A stretch of DNA of 64,000 nucleotides from Sphingobium sp. TCM1 (GCF_001650725.1 NZ_LXVX01000034.1:372001-436000); one strand, 5' to 3'; counted from the first letter of the stretch, positions 17,559-26,302 are shown. The notes: a model not told the origin generated them from the sequence alone. A program made the numbers and translations.

Positions 17559-18212
17559 ATGCGTAAGTTGATGGTCGCAACCCTTCTGGCCGGCGCCACT
17601 GTCGCCACCCCGGTTTTCGCGCAGGATGTCGGCCCGACCTTCACCGGCCCGCGCGTCGAAGCGATCCTGGGCTATGACCGCACCGGGGCCGGTAGCGACG
17701 TGGACAATGACAATGGCAATGACGATCAGAATATCGACGGCCTGCTCTACGGCGTGGGCGCGGGCTATGACGTTAATCTGGGCAGCGCCGTCGTCGGCGT
17801 CGAGGGCGAATATACCGACTCGACCGCCAAGAGCAGCCGAACCGACTTTTCCGACCAGTTCGGCTTCGGCCGCGTGAAGCAGGGCCGCGACCTTTATATT
17901 GGCGCGCGCGCCGGCATCCTCGCCAACCCCGCGACGCTGGTCTATGTGAAGGGCGGCTACACCAACACTAAGCTGGACGTGCTGGCCGGCGACACAAACC
18001 AGGAAACCGACACCAATTTCAAGCTCGACGGCTGGCGCATCGGTGCGGGCGTGGAGCGGGCGATCAACGCCAACACCTTCGCCAAGATCGAATATCGCTA
18101 TTCCAAATATGAGGACGCGCATATCGACTTCGCCAATGGCGCGACCAGCGATGAATTCGGCATCGATACCGATCGCCACCAGGTGGTCGGCAGCGTGGGC
18201 TGGCGCTTCTGA
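17559..18212 (+). CDS. Outer-membrane beta-barrel protein (OmpA/opacity-like porin family)
   Basis: Protein of 217 aa with a clean signal peptide (MRKLMVATLLAGATVATPVFA) and a mature part of alternating aromatic strands, ending in GSVGWRF with the C-terminal Phe recognised by the Bam machinery. GVGAGYDVNLGSAVVGVEGEY and FAKIEYRYSKYEDA fit an eight-strand barrel of the OMP_b-brl type. An Asp/Asn-rich loop (about residues 48-58, DVDNDNGNDDQN) may bind divalent metal (inference). The gene stands alone, with 176 bp of promoter region upstream and a strong terminator downstream, as for an abundant envelope protein. Confidence 0.85.
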   Translation: MRKLMVATLLAGATVATPVFAQDVGPTFTGPRVEAILGYDRTGAGSDVDNDNGNDDQNIDGLLYGVGAGYDVNLGSAVVGVEGEYTDSTAKSSRTDFSDQFGFGRVKQGRDLYIGARAGILANPATLVYVKGGYTNTKLDVLAGDTNQETDTNFKLDGWRIGAGVERAINANTFAKIEYRYSKYEDAHIDFANGATSDEFGIDTDRHQVVGSVGWRF

Positions 18213-18291
18213 TCTGCCCGGCCGGGGCAGGTAGAACTGTCCTGGCCGCTTTCCGGCTTCGCACGAAGCGAACGGAGGCTGTGATGGAAAG

Positions 18292-18323
18292 AGGCGGCCG
18301 GTCGTCGGATCGGCCGCCTTTTT
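18292..18323 (+). terminator. Rho-independent terminator of the outer-membrane protein gene
   Basis: A perfect 9-bp stem AGGCGGCCG/CGGCCGCCT (18292-18300 with 18311-18319) has a 10-nt loop, followed by a run of T (18319-18323). Confidence 0.9.
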
Positions 18324-18382
18324 GCGCGCGAGGCGCCGATCCCCTCTATCAGCCTGCTTGCGGCAATGTTATTTACATCCTT

Positions 18383-18802
18383 GTGAGTAACGCGATTCCC
18401 CATCTCTACCCGGTCGGCATCGAGCCGGACGACATCGACTTCATGGGTCATGTCAACAATGCCAGCTACCTGAAATGGGTGCAGAATGCGGTTCTGGACC
18501 ATTGGCGTGCGCTGGCCCCGGCGGAGGCGGTCGCCCAGCATCTCTGGGTCGCGCTCAAGCATGAGATCACCTATCGCAAGCCCACTTTCCTCGATGACGA
18601 GGTGATTGCCACCGTCCTGCTGGAAAAGGTGCAGGGCGCGCGCGCCTTCTATGAAACGGTGATCCGCCGCGGGGAGGAAGTCCTGGCGGAGGTCAAGTCC
18701 AGCTGGTGCTGCATCGACGCCGACACCCTGCGCCCCGCGCGACTGGCGCGCGATGTGATCCAGCATTTCTTTGCCGGGGATGAGGTCGAAGAGGGACGGT
18801 AG
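18383..18802 (+). CDS. Acyl-CoA thioesterase, 4-hydroxybenzoyl-CoA thioesterase-like hotdog fold
   Basis: Protein of 139 aa with the hotdog signature DDIDFMGHVNNASYLKW, where the Asp and the HVNN(x)2Y segment form the active site of the YbgC/FadM group. ITYRKPTFLDDEV is a second family marker. It would hydrolyse acyl-CoA or acyl-ACP thioesters; the chain specificity is not visible. The start is uncertain: GTG at 18383 (VSNAIPHL) is used, giving the expected length; the frame is open to 18281, but that stretch overlaps the terminator of the preceding gene. Convergent with pyrF. Confidence 0.85.
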   Translation: MSNAIPHLYPVGIEPDDIDFMGHVNNASYLKWVQNAVLDHWRALAPAEAVAQHLWVALKHEITYRKPTFLDDEVIATVLLEKVQGARAFYETVIRRGEEVLAEVKSSWCCIDADTLRPARLARDVIQHFFAGDEVEEGR

Positions 18803-18849
18803 GCCCGCGTCGCACCGCGCTCAACTGTCTGCCTCTGCTCGCAATCCTC

Positions 18850-19524
18850 CTAAAGCGTCGCCTCGATCTCCCGTGCCGCCAGGTCGGGATTTTCCGCCAG
18901 GCTGATCGGCCTGCCGACCACCAGGATCGACGCCCCCCGGTCCAGCGCCTGGCGCGGCGTCACCGCGCGCTTCTGGTCGCCCAGCGCGCCACCGGCAGGA
19001 CGGACGCCCGGCACGACGAAGAAGCCATCATTCCAGCCCTGCTTGACCAGCGCCACTTCCTCGCCCGAACAGACGATGCCGTCGAGGCCCGCGCTCTGCG
19101 CCAGGTCGGCGAGGCGACGGACCTGATCTTCGGCCTTTCCACCCACGCCGATGTCGAGGAGGTCGCCATTGTCGAGGCTGGTCAGCACGGTGACGGCGAC
19201 CACCTTGGTGTTGACGCCCGCCGCCGCCTTGGCATCCTCCAGCATGGCGCGGCCGCCGGCGGCATGGACGGTCAGGATCGCCGGCTCCAGCAGGTGCAGC
19301 GCCTGCACCGCCTTGGCCACGGTGTTGGGAATGTCGTGCAGCTTGAGGTCGAGGAAGATCGGCAGGCCGAACTTCATCATCTCATGCACGCCATGATGGC
19401 CGTTGGCGCAGAAAAATTCGAGGCCCAGCTTCAGCCCGCCGACATGATGCCGCACCTGCCCGGCGAGCGTCTGCGCCTTGGCAAGGTCGGGCGTGTCGAT
19501 GGCGACATAGATGGGGCTGCTCAT
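18850..19524 (-). CDS. pyrF: Orotidine 5'-phosphate decarboxylase
   Basis: Last step of de novo UMP synthesis, 224 aa. The catalytic signature FLDLKLHDIPNTV (Lys and Asp of the DxKxxDI motif) is near residues 56-69, and GVRPAGG near residue 178 binds the phosphate with the Arg. It is the alphaproteobacterial short form. The ATG at 19524 overlaps the stop of the LapA-domain gene in an ATGA junction, so the two are co-transcribed leftwards. Confidence 0.95.
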   Translation of the reverse strand: MSSPIYVAIDTPDLAKAQTLAGQVRHHVGGLKLGLEFFCANGHHGVHEMMKFGLPIFLDLKLHDIPNTVAKAVQALHLLEPAILTVHAAGGRAMLEDAKAAAGVNTKVVAVTVLTSLDNGDLLDIGVGGKAEDQVRRLADLAQSAGLDGIVCSGEEVALVKQGWNDGFFVVPGVRPAGGALGDQKRAVTPRQALDRGASILVVGRPISLAENPDLAAREIEATL

Positions 19525-19871
19525 GCTGGTCCTGTAACATTGGAAGAGGGGATGGGGGAGTCCGTAACGGTCGTGACCACGGGCGGATCGGAAAGGGCGG
19601 GGGCGGGCGGCGGCGCGGAGGCGGCCGTGGCCGCCACCAGCGCTCGCTCGGTGCTGTCGAGCCGGCGCTTCAACCGCCAGCGCGTGGCCCGCGCCATGAC
19701 CCAGAAGGGCAGCGCGCCCAGCAGGAAGGCGCCGATCAGCAGGACGGGCAGCTTGGTTTCCATCACCAGATCACCCCACAGACGCACGGTCACGGGGACA
19801 TAATTCGCCATGCAGAAGAAGGCGAGCGCCACGGCGATGACGACCCAGAAGGCTGTCCGCAGAAATTGCAT
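19521..19871 (-). CDS. LapA-domain (DUF1049) membrane protein
   Basis: Protein of 116 aa with two transmembrane helices (about 5-25 and 43-65) and the DUF1049/LapA pattern: FLRTAFWVVIAVALAFFCMANY, then VTVRLWGDLVMETKLPVLLIGAFLLGALPFW, then a charged cytoplasmic tail containing Arg-rich and Ala/Pro-rich segments. E. coli LapA (YciS) takes part in regulating lipopolysaccharide assembly with LapB; here there is no lapB neighbour. The gene is directly upstream of pyrF with a 4-bp overlap, an order common in sphingomonads. Confidence 0.8.
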   Translation of the reverse strand: MQFLRTAFWVVIAVALAFFCMANYVPVTVRLWGDLVMETKLPVLLIGAFLLGALPFWVMARATRWRLKRRLDSTERALVAATAASAPPPAPALSDPPVVTTVTDSPIPSSNVTGPA

Positions 19872-19904
19872 AGGCTAGACCCTTTGCTGCTGGTTTGAGG
19901 CAGC

Positions 19905-20774
19905 TTAGGCGATCCCGTCCCATTTCGGAAGCGTCTGGTCGATTTTGTCGATGGCGATGGTCATGGCAAGATGCGCGGTGTCGCCCGGCGCCAGCGTCGC
20001 CATCCCGCCCCGGTTGATCGCGTCGGGCATGTGGCTGACCGGCTCCAGGCAGAAATCGGCGCTGTCGGGCGGTCGATAGACATGCAGCCAGTCCGCGCCG
20101 GTGGCGGACAGCGTCAGGCGCACGCCATCCCCGCGCTCGACCGTCGCGATGCCGGTCCAGCCGCCATAGACATTGTCGATCAGGCTGTTGCCGTGCACCG
20201 GCGCGGGCCGCGACCAGTCGCCCAGCGCATCGGCGGGAACTTGGCGCGCGGGCAGCATGTCGGTGGTCGAGAGCCACAGGCTGCGCGCATCGAAGCGCAA
20301 GGTCGTGGCCCCATCGGCCAGGAAATAGGGGTGGAAACCCAGTCCCGCCGGCATGGGGCCGTCGCCGACATTGGTCATGGACAGCGACATGGACAGTTGT
20401 GACGGGGTGAGCGCGACCTGTTGTTCAGCGCGGTAGGGCCAGGGCCAGCCGGCGTCGCCGCCATGCTCATGCACCAGTCGGGCGGAGGCGGGGGCTGTCG
20501 CTTTCGCTGTCCATGTCGCCTGCCAGCCAAAGCCATGTATGCTGTGCGGATGATCGCCGAAATTGCGCGGCAGCTGATAGTCCTGCCCGTCGAAGGCGAA
20601 CCGGCCGTCCGCGATGCGATTGGCGTAGGGGACGAGCGGGAAGCTGGCCATCGCCAGCGGATCGCCCGCGCCGTCCGGCGCGCGGCGCAGCAGGTCGACC
20701 CCGTCCAGCGCCAGACGCAGCAACGAACCGCCGACAGCGGGGGAGAGCGCCGCTTCCAGCGCCCCCGCCCGCAA
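19905..20774 (-). CDS. Aldose 1-epimerase (mutarotase) family protein
   Basis: Protein of 289 aa interconverting the alpha and beta anomers of free sugars. GDHPHSIHGFGWQ holds the catalytic His region, GLGFHPYFLAD the second His, and FCLEPVSHMPDA the catalytic Glu. It is the last gene of the xylXBC operon, 17 bp after the symporter gene, where it would supply the anomer used by XylB. The start is uncertain: TTG at 20774 is used because no ATG lies in the short gap, and two in-frame CTG codons lie a little upstream. Translational coupling to the symporter gene is likely. Confidence 0.83.
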   Translation of the reverse strand: MRAGALEAALSPAVGGSLLRLALDGVDLLRRAPDGAGDPLAMASFPLVPYANRIADGRFAFDGQDYQLPRNFGDHPHSIHGFGWQATWTAKATAPASARLVHEHGGDAGWPWPYRAEQQVALTPSQLSMSLSMTNVGDGPMPAGLGFHPYFLADGATTLRFDARSLWLSTTDMLPARQVPADALGDWSRPAPVHGNSLIDNVYGGWTGIATVERGDGVRLTLSATGADWLHVYRPPDSADFCLEPVSHMPDAINRGGMATLAPGDTAHLAMTIAIDKIDQTLPKWDGIA

Positions 20775-20791
20775 CAGGATGATGTCTGTGC

Positions 20792-22204
20792 TCAGCCGAC
20801 CATGTCCTCAAGCTCGCGCCCCTTGGTCTCATGCACCATGGCGCGGACGAAGAAGAAGCTGATCGCCGCGAACAGCGCATAGCCGGTATAGGTCACCACC
20901 AGGCCGGGCGACACGGCCAGCGCGGGGAAGCTGACCGATATGGCGGCATTGGCGATCCACTGGGCGAAGCCCGCGACCGCAAGGCCGGAGCCGCGAATCT
21001 GGTTGGGGAACATTTCGCCCAGCATGACCCACATGATCGGACCCCAGCTGAGGTTGAAGAAGATCACGTACAGGTTGGCCGCGATCAGCGCCATCAGGCC
21101 ATTATGGCCGGGCAGGGTGACGCCGCCATCCGCACCGGTAACGGCGGTGGAGAAGGCATAGGCGACCACCGCCAGCGTCACGGCCATGCCCGCCGAGCCG
21201 ATCAGCAGCAGCGGCTTGCGGCCGATCCGGTCGACCAGCATGATCGTGCCCAGGCACGCGCCGATCGACAGCACGCCCGAGAGGATGTTGATCTGGAGGG
21301 CGTTGTCCTCGGAAAAGCCGACGGCTTCCCACAGGGTCGCGCCATAATAGAAGACGACGTTGATGCCGACGAGCTGTTGGAAGACGGCGAGGCCAATGCC
21401 GGTCCAGACGATCGGGCGCACCTTGCCGCTGGCCTTGTCGATCAGGTCGGAGAGCTTGGGGCGGTGATGGTCGGCGGCCAGGCTGGCGCGGATCTCGGCC
21501 ACCTTGCGCGTCGCGGCGTCGGCGCCGAACAGGCGGGTCAGCACCGCATGGGCGCGATCCTCCTGACCCCGCGCGACGAGGTAGCGGGGGCTTTCGGGAA
21601 TGACGAGCAGCGCCAGGAAATAGATGGCGGCGGGGATCGCCTGCAACCAGAACATCCAGCGCCAGGCCGGGAAGTCGAGCCACAGCGGCGCGGTCGAGCC
21701 GCCGGCATAGCGGGCCAGCACGAAGTTGGCGACGAACGCGCCGGTGAGGCCGGAGATTATCATCACCTGTTGCACGCTCGACAGTCGGCCGCGCACATTG
21801 GCCGGCGTGACTTCGGAGATGTAGACCGGCGAGATGACGCTCGCCGCGCCCACGCCCAGGCCGCCGATGATGCGGGCGATGATGAAGAGGGCGGAGGAAC
21901 CGGCCGCGCCGGCCAACAGCGCGCTGACGAGGAAGAGGATGGCGGCCAGCATCATCACGCCGCGCCGGCCGATGATGTCGGCCATGCGGCCCGCGCCGAA
22001 CGCGCCGATCGAGGAGCCGACCAGGATCGCGCCGACATTGACGCCGATGCCCAGCTTGCCGAGGTCGAAGGCGCTTTCCAGCCCCTTCTGCGTGCCGTTG
22101 ATGACGCCCGAATCATAGCCGAACATGAAGCCGCCGATCGTCGCCACGGCCACGATCGCGGCGATGAAGGCCATATTGACCCTTTCGGCGCTCCCCTCTG
22201 TCAT
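20792..22204 (-). CDS. Sugar:H+ symporter, MFS sugar-porter family (probable xylose transporter)
   Basis: Inner-membrane protein of 470 aa with 12 predicted helices. Sugar-porter signatures are present: GGFMFGYDSGVINGT in helix 1, a GRMADIIGRRG loop, PESPRYLV after helix 6 and DRIGRKPLLL between helices 8 and 9. It is of the XylE/GalP/GLUT type. Its place between xylC and the mutarotase gene suggests D-xylose (possibly L-arabinose or glucose) as substrate. It begins 21 bp after xylC, with a GGAA(C)AGGA-type ribosome-binding site. Confidence 0.88.
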   Translation of the reverse strand: MTEGSAERVNMAFIAAIVAVATIGGFMFGYDSGVINGTQKGLESAFDLGKLGIGVNVGAILVGSSIGAFGAGRMADIIGRRGVMMLAAILFLVSALLAGAAGSSALFIIARIIGGLGVGAASVISPVYISEVTPANVRGRLSSVQQVMIISGLTGAFVANFVLARYAGGSTAPLWLDFPAWRWMFWLQAIPAAIYFLALLVIPESPRYLVARGQEDRAHAVLTRLFGADAATRKVAEIRASLAADHHRPKLSDLIDKASGKVRPIVWTGIGLAVFQQLVGINVVFYYGATLWEAVGFSEDNALQINILSGVLSIGACLGTIMLVDRIGRKPLLLIGSAGMAVTLAVVAYAFSTAVTGADGGVTLPGHNGLMALIAANLYVIFFNLSWGPIMWVMLGEMFPNQIRGSGLAVAGFAQWIANAAISVSFPALAVSPGLVVTYTGYALFAAISFFFVRAMVHETKGRELEDMVG

Positions 22205-22225
22205 ATCCTGTTCCTTCCTGCTTTC

Positions 22226-23116
22226 TTATATCGTCGCGACATGCCCCGGCAGCCCGGCGACGCCGGGGTCGAAGGCGAACAGATCGCCTGCCAGGGGCTG
22301 TTCTGTCAACGCTGTCATGTCCAGCCCCTTGCGCGCGGTGGTCGCATAGGCGGTGCGTAGGTCTTCGCCGCCGAAGGCGATCTTGGTGATATTGGCCACC
22401 GGGAAGCGGATTTCCCGCATCAGCTTGCCCGCCGGATCGTAGCGGCGCGCAGCCCAGCCGCCGAACAGGCCCGTCCACAGGCAGCCTTCGGCATCGACCG
22501 TCGGCCCGTCGGGATAGCCGGCGCCTTCCTCGACCTTGGCGAACAAGGTGGTGTTGCCGACCGTGCCGTCCTGTGCCAGCTGCGTGCGCCAGATGCGCTT
22601 GCCCAGCGTATCGGTGTGATAGAGTATGCGGCCATCGGGGGAGAGGGCAGGGCCGTTGGTGATCGATACCGCCGGCAGACCGGTTTCGATGCAGCGCCCG
22701 TCATGGAAGCGGTAGAAATAGCCGCTGTCGGCCTTCTCCGCATCGTCCATCGTCCCGAACCAGAGCGCGCCGTCCGGCGCGACGGTGGCATCATTCTGGC
22801 GATTGCCGGGCAGATGCGCTTCGGGGGCGTGGATCAGCGCAAAGCTGCCCCCCTCCGTCAAATCCAGGGCGGGATCGAAGCGATGCACGCCCGATTGCAG
22901 CCCTACCGCGAACAGTCCGTCGGCGGTGGGCAGGATCCATCCGACCTGTTCCGGCCCCGCCCAGCTTCGCCCGACGTCCAGTGCAGGGTCGTAGCGGTGG
23001 ATGCGGTGCCCCTTGATGTCGACGAACCAGAGGGCGGCGTCGCGCGCCACCCAGACCGGCCCTTCGCCCAGCATCGCGCCGACCGACAGGACGCTCTGCG
23101 GATCGGCGGTCGGCAT
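22226..23116 (-). CDS. xylC: Xylono-lactonase, SMP-30/gluconolactonase family
   Basis: Protein of 296 aa, a six-bladed propeller of the SMP-30/regucalcin family. GEGPVWV (metal-binding Glu), RQNDATVAPDGALWFGTM (metal-binding Asn/Asp) and NGPALSPDGRILYHTDT (Asn) are conserved in position. The sequence resembles Caulobacter XylC, which opens the lactone made by XylB to give D-xylonate. The start is ATG at 23116, one base after the xylB stop. The gene order xylX-xylB-xylC supports the role. Lactone specificity (xylono- versus arabinono-) is not readable. Confidence 0.85.
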   Translation of the reverse strand: MPTADPQSVLSVGAMLGEGPVWVARDAALWFVDIKGHRIHRYDPALDVGRSWAGPEQVGWILPTADGLFAVGLQSGVHRFDPALDLTEGGSFALIHAPEAHLPGNRQNDATVAPDGALWFGTMDDAEKADSGYFYRFHDGRCIETGLPAVSITNGPALSPDGRILYHTDTLGKRIWRTQLAQDGTVGNTTLFAKVEEGAGYPDGPTVDAEGCLWTGLFGGWAARRYDPAGKLMREIRFPVANITKIAFGGEDLRTAYATTARKGLDMTALTEQPLAGDLFAFDPGVAGLPGHVATI

Positions 23117-23117
23117 G

Positions 23118-23873
23118 TCAGCGCCAGCCGGCATCGATGAAATAATCATGGGCGGTGCAGTAGCGGGCGTCGTCCGACGCCAGGAACATCGCCAGAGCGG
23201 CGACATCCTGCGGCAGGATGCGACCGTCGAGGCACTGCGCCGCGACGATCTCTGCCTCGCCTTCGGGCGTGTACCATTTTTCCTGGCGCGGCGTTTTCAC
23301 ATTGCCGGGGATGATGGTGTTGACGCGGATATTGTCGCGGCCAAGGTCGCGGGCAAGGCTGCGGGTCAGCCCTTCGATCGCCGCCTTGGCGGTCTGGTAG
23401 AGCGCCAGTTCGGGCAGGGCGAGGTGCCAGCTGATCGAACCGAAGTTCAGGATCACGCCGCCGCCCGCGCGCTTCATCGCCGGAACCGCGGATTGCGCCG
23501 CGAAGAACAGGTGCCGAAGATTGACCGCCATCCGCTCGTCCCAATAGGCGGGGGTCACGTCTTCGATCGTGTGGCGATCGTCATTGGCGGCGTTGTTGAT
23601 CAGGATGTCGATCCCGCCCAGCTGCCGTTCGACCGTGCCGATCATCGCCTGCACCGCATCGATGTCGCGCAGGTCGACCGCGTGGAAGATCGGCGTGAAG
23701 GCCGCGCCGGAAAGGCGCGCGACCAGAGCCTCGCTCGGCTCCACGGCGATGTCGCAGAAGGCGACATGGGCGCCCTGGCCGACGAACGCCTCGACCAGGC
23801 CTTCGCCGATGCCGCTGCCGCCGCCGCTGATGAAGACGCGCTTGCCCTTCAGGCTCGGATATATGGCGGTCAT
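23118..23873 (-). CDS. xylB: D-xylose 1-dehydrogenase (NAD), SDR family
   Basis: Short-chain dehydrogenase of 251 aa. The cofactor motif GGGSGIG, followed by an Asp at the end of beta-2 (FCDIA), indicates NAD. NNAAN, the catalytic Ser in NFGSISWHL and YQTAK complete the active site. The opening IYPSLKGKRVFISGGGSGIG, NDDRH, YWDERMAVNLRH and QEKWYTPEGEAEIVAAQCL closely resemble Caulobacter XylB as remembered. It oxidises D-xylose to the lactone. The start ATG at 23873 overlaps the xylX stop (ATGA). Confidence 0.9.
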   Translation of the reverse strand: MTAIYPSLKGKRVFISGGGSGIGEGLVEAFVGQGAHVAFCDIAVEPSEALVARLSGAAFTPIFHAVDLRDIDAVQAMIGTVERQLGGIDILINNAANDDRHTIEDVTPAYWDERMAVNLRHLFFAAQSAVPAMKRAGGGVILNFGSISWHLALPELALYQTAKAAIEGLTRSLARDLGRDNIRVNTIIPGNVKTPRQEKWYTPEGEAEIVAAQCLDGRILPQDVAALAMFLASDDARYCTAHDYFIDAGWR

Positions 23874-25003
23874 GCGGCAGTCTCTTTCAGGAGGCCGCGC
23901 GTTGCGAGGTTGGTCATCAGGGCGGACAGCCCCCAGGTCCATGGCGCGGCGTCCTTCGACGTCACCACCGTGTTGATCAGCTTGCCGAGGCGCGGCGTCG
24001 AGATCGCCACCACGTCGCCGACCTTGTGGGTGAAGCCGCGGCCCGGCTCGTCCCGATCCTGCACCGGCGCGAAAAGGGTGCCCAGGAACAGGGTGAAGCC
24101 GTCGGGATATTGATGCTCCGACAGGGTCTGGCGCACAAGTTCCAGCGGATCGCGGCTGATCTGGTTCATGCTGCTGGTGCCTTCCAGGCGATAGCCTTCC
24201 GGCCCGTCGATGGTCAGCCCGACTTCGGCGTTGCGCACATCGTCGATGGTGAAATCACCGTCGAACAGGCGGATGAGCGGGCCGAGCGAGCAGGAGGCGT
24301 TATTGTCCTTGGCCTTGCCGAGCAGCAGGGCGGAGCGTCCCTCGAAGTCGCGCAGGTTGACGTCATTGCCCAGCGTCGCGCCCACAGCTTCGCCCTTGGC
24401 GCTCACGATCAGCACCACTTCGGGTTCGGGGTTGTTCCAGGTGGAATCGGAGCGGATGCCGATCTCCGCGCCCAGGCCCACGGTCGAAAGAACCGGCGCC
24501 TTGGTGAACACTTCCGCGTCGGGACCGATCGCCACTTCCAGATATTGCGACCAGAGGCCATCCTCGATCAGCGCGGCCTTCAATGCGGCGGCTTCCTGCG
24601 TGCCCGGCACGACCGCGCGGATCGATCCGCCCACGCGTTCCTCCAGCCGGGTGCGAATCCCGGCGGCTGCGCTGGCGTCACCGCGCGCGCGTTCCTCGAT
24701 CACGCGTTCCAGCGCCGAAAGGGCGAAGGTCACACCGCACGCCTTGACGCATTGCAGGTCGACCGGGCTGAGCAGCGGCAGGCCCAGCGTTTCGAGCGGA
24801 CCGAGCGCCTCCCCCGCGTCCGGCGAAAGCGGCAGCGCCTCCACCAGTTGCGCGACGGTGGGCGCGACGCGGCTCATGTCATGGGCGATTCCGTCCGCCA
24901 CCAGGATCGGGCTGGGACCGGCGGCGGTCTGGACGCGGCCGATGAACAGGCCGCCGCGCCAGTCGGCAGGCAGGCAATCGAGCAGGGAGACTTCGCCCGG
25001 CAT
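23870..25003 (-). CDS. xylX: 2-keto-3-deoxy-D-xylonate dehydratase, FAH family
   Basis: Protein of 377 aa of the fumarylacetoacetate hydrolase superfamily. LLSPVDLQCVKACGVTFALSALERVIEERARGDA (a part quoted), GPDAEVFTKAP, NNPEPEVVL (metal-binding Glu residues) and GNDVNLRDFEGRSALLLGKAKDNNASC (a part) all match Caulobacter XylX, which makes alpha-ketoglutarate semialdehyde in the oxidative (Weimberg) xylose pathway. The start is ATG 25003, six bases after AGGAG (25014-25010); TTG 25009 and ATG 25006 are less well spaced. First gene of the operon xylX-xylB-xylC-symporter-mutarotase, behind a LacI-type operator. xylD and xylA are not in the window. Confidence 0.9.
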   Translation of the reverse strand: MPGEVSLLDCLPADWRGGLFIGRVQTAAGPSPILVADGIAHDMSRVAPTVAQLVEALPLSPDAGEALGPLETLGLPLLSPVDLQCVKACGVTFALSALERVIEERARGDASAAAGIRTRLEERVGGSIRAVVPGTQEAAALKAALIEDGLWSQYLEVAIGPDAEVFTKAPVLSTVGLGAEIGIRSDSTWNNPEPEVVLIVSAKGEAVGATLGNDVNLRDFEGRSALLLGKAKDNNASCSLGPLIRLFDGDFTIDDVRNAEVGLTIDGPEGYRLEGTSSMNQISRDPLELVRQTLSEHQYPDGFTLFLGTLFAPVQDRDEPGRGFTHKVGDVVAISTPRLGKLINTVVTSKDAAPWTWGLSALMTNLATRGLLKETAA

Positions 25004-25032
25004 CATCAACTCCTAAAGCGAATGGTTGTAAA

Positions 25033-25071
25033 TTGATAGCGCTACCAACATGGAACCGGGCGCGGAGTCAA
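25033..25071 (-). promoter_or_regulatory. xylX promoter with overlapping LacI-type operator
   Basis: On the minus strand a -35 TTGACT (25071-25066) is followed after 17 nt by the 16-bp palindrome TTGGTAGCGCTATCAA (25048-25033), one mismatch from perfect. The palindrome has the central CG and half-site layout of LacI-family operators and covers the expected -10 region, so a bound repressor would block RNA polymerase. Similar elements lie at 30996-31011, 44171-44186 and, degenerate, at 28747-28761. Confidence 0.75.
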
Positions 25072-25168
25072 GGGGTGTTGCGTAAAAGGCGCGTCAGCGG
25101 AAAGTCGTAGGCCCGGCGCGCCTTCGGTCTTTTCCGGGGCGCCGCTTTGGGGCATAGCTACAAGGACC

Positions 25169-25363
25169 ATGAGCAAGACCGAAGACAGCGCGCCGGCAAC
25201 CGGCGCAGACGCCGCTTCTCCCGCAACGCCCGCCAATGAAAAGGCCGATCTCGCCGTCGCCGCACGCAAGTCCGCGGGCAAGGGCGTATGGATGGGTACT
25301 GCGGTCGGTATCGGTTCCGCCGCGATCGTCGCTGCCTTGCTCTACGCCCGCAAGAAGGGCTGA
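25169..25363 (+). CDS. Small single-span membrane protein, unknown function
   Basis: Protein of 64 aa. An Ala/Pro/Asp-rich N-terminus (about 1-35) is followed by one transmembrane helix (MGTAVGIGSAAIVAALLYA, about 42-60) and a basic ARKKG tail, so the C-terminus should be cytoplasmic. I do not recognise a named family; such short Ala-rich membrane proteins are frequent in sphingomonads. The ATG at 25169 has AAGGA 6-7 nt upstream. It is divergent from the xylX operon and shares the 165-bp region with its promoter. Confidence 0.7.
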   Translation: MSKTEDSAPATGADAASPATPANEKADLAVAARKSAGKGVWMGTAVGIGSAAIVAALLYARKKG

Positions 25364-25460
25364 TTCCCGCCGGACGACCCGCGGGATCTGCGAATATCGC
25401 ATGATCGCTGCGCCCCGGTGCCGGGGGCGGTGAATGGCGGTTTTCGCGTCATCCCGACAC

Positions 25461-25500
25461 AAAAAGGGATGGCATGGCCCTGTCCGGTCCATGCCATCCC
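25461..25500 (-). terminator. Strong rho-independent terminator of the EF-hand protein gene
   Basis: A perfect 12-bp stem GGGATGGCATGG/CCATGCCATCCC (25466-25477 with 25489-25500) has an 11-nt loop. Read on the minus strand it is followed by TTTTT (25465-25461). It ends the leftward gene at 25566. Confidence 0.88.
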
Positions 25501-25565
25501 ATGATGCGACCCGTTTCGGGCTCTTCATCCGCCCTTCGTGACAGGCGGGTTTATTCCATTGTGCG

Positions 25566-26027
25566 TCAGGCTGCGCCGCCGCTCAGATAGCTGATCAGTT
25601 CCGGCTTGCTGACGGTCGTGCTCTTGTCCGAATCCGCGCTGGTAAAGGCGCCGTCGGCCCAGGCCGTCACTTGGTCCGCCGGCAGCGTCTTGCCCGTAGC
25701 CTTCATTTCCTGGTCCTTGAGCGCGAGCATCCAGCGCGAGAATTCGGACTTGTCGAGCTGGCCGTCGCTGTTCGCGTCATAGGCCGGGAATTCGCTGTCC
25801 ACTATCGACGCGACCGAGCCGGCCGGATTGGCGGGTGTCGCGGGCTGGGCGGGCGTGGCTGGGGTTGCCGGCGCGGACGACTGGGGTTGCGCGGGCGTTG
25901 CGGGCACTGCCGGCTGCGCCGATTGCGGGGCGTTGGGGGTGGCGCCCTGATCGGCACTCGGCGTCTGCTGCGCCATGGCGGGCGCTGCAATGACCAAAGC
26001 CGTCGTGAACAAAAATGTGCGGATCAT
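25566..26027 (-). CDS. Exported EF-hand calcium-binding protein
   Basis: Protein of 153 aa. A signal peptide (MIRTFLFTTALVIAAPAMAQ) is followed by a low-complexity Pro/Ala/Gln/Thr linker (about 20-65) and an EF-hand region. The first loop DANSDGQLDKSE is canonical. The second, DSDKSTTVSKPE, keeps the spacing but has a Ser/Thr-rich centre and may bind weakly. It probably sits in the periplasm or is secreted and binds Ca2+; no enzymatic domain is seen. ATG at 26027 is set by AGGAG (about 8 nt upstream); the longer frame from 26072 would bury the signal peptide. Confidence 0.85.
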   Translation of the reverse strand: MIRTFLFTTALVIAAPAMAQQTPSADQGATPNAPQSAQPAVPATPAQPQSSAPATPATPAQPATPANPAGSVASIVDSEFPAYDANSDGQLDKSEFSRWMLALKDQEMKATGKTLPADQVTAWADGAFTSADSDKSTTVSKPELISYLSGGAA

Positions 26028-26302
26028 TGCGATCTCCTGTTGAGCGACCTTCTTGCGAAGCAGAGCATTCATGCCCGACTCCTGAATTCGTTACGGAATA
26101 ATAGTCGAGTCCCTGCTATTGTTCCTGAACGCTCGTTCATCTGGCGCCATTCATCTTGCGAAATGGCTCGGTTCGACTTTTTTGCTTGGGCTAATTGCGA
26201 AGAAACGGTGCGGGCGCACGGCAGGGCGTGCGCGATTTGCTAGCGCCGGAAGGTGCTGCTAGTCGGCGCGGCGACTCCCATCCAGCCAATCAGGATTCGC
26301 CC

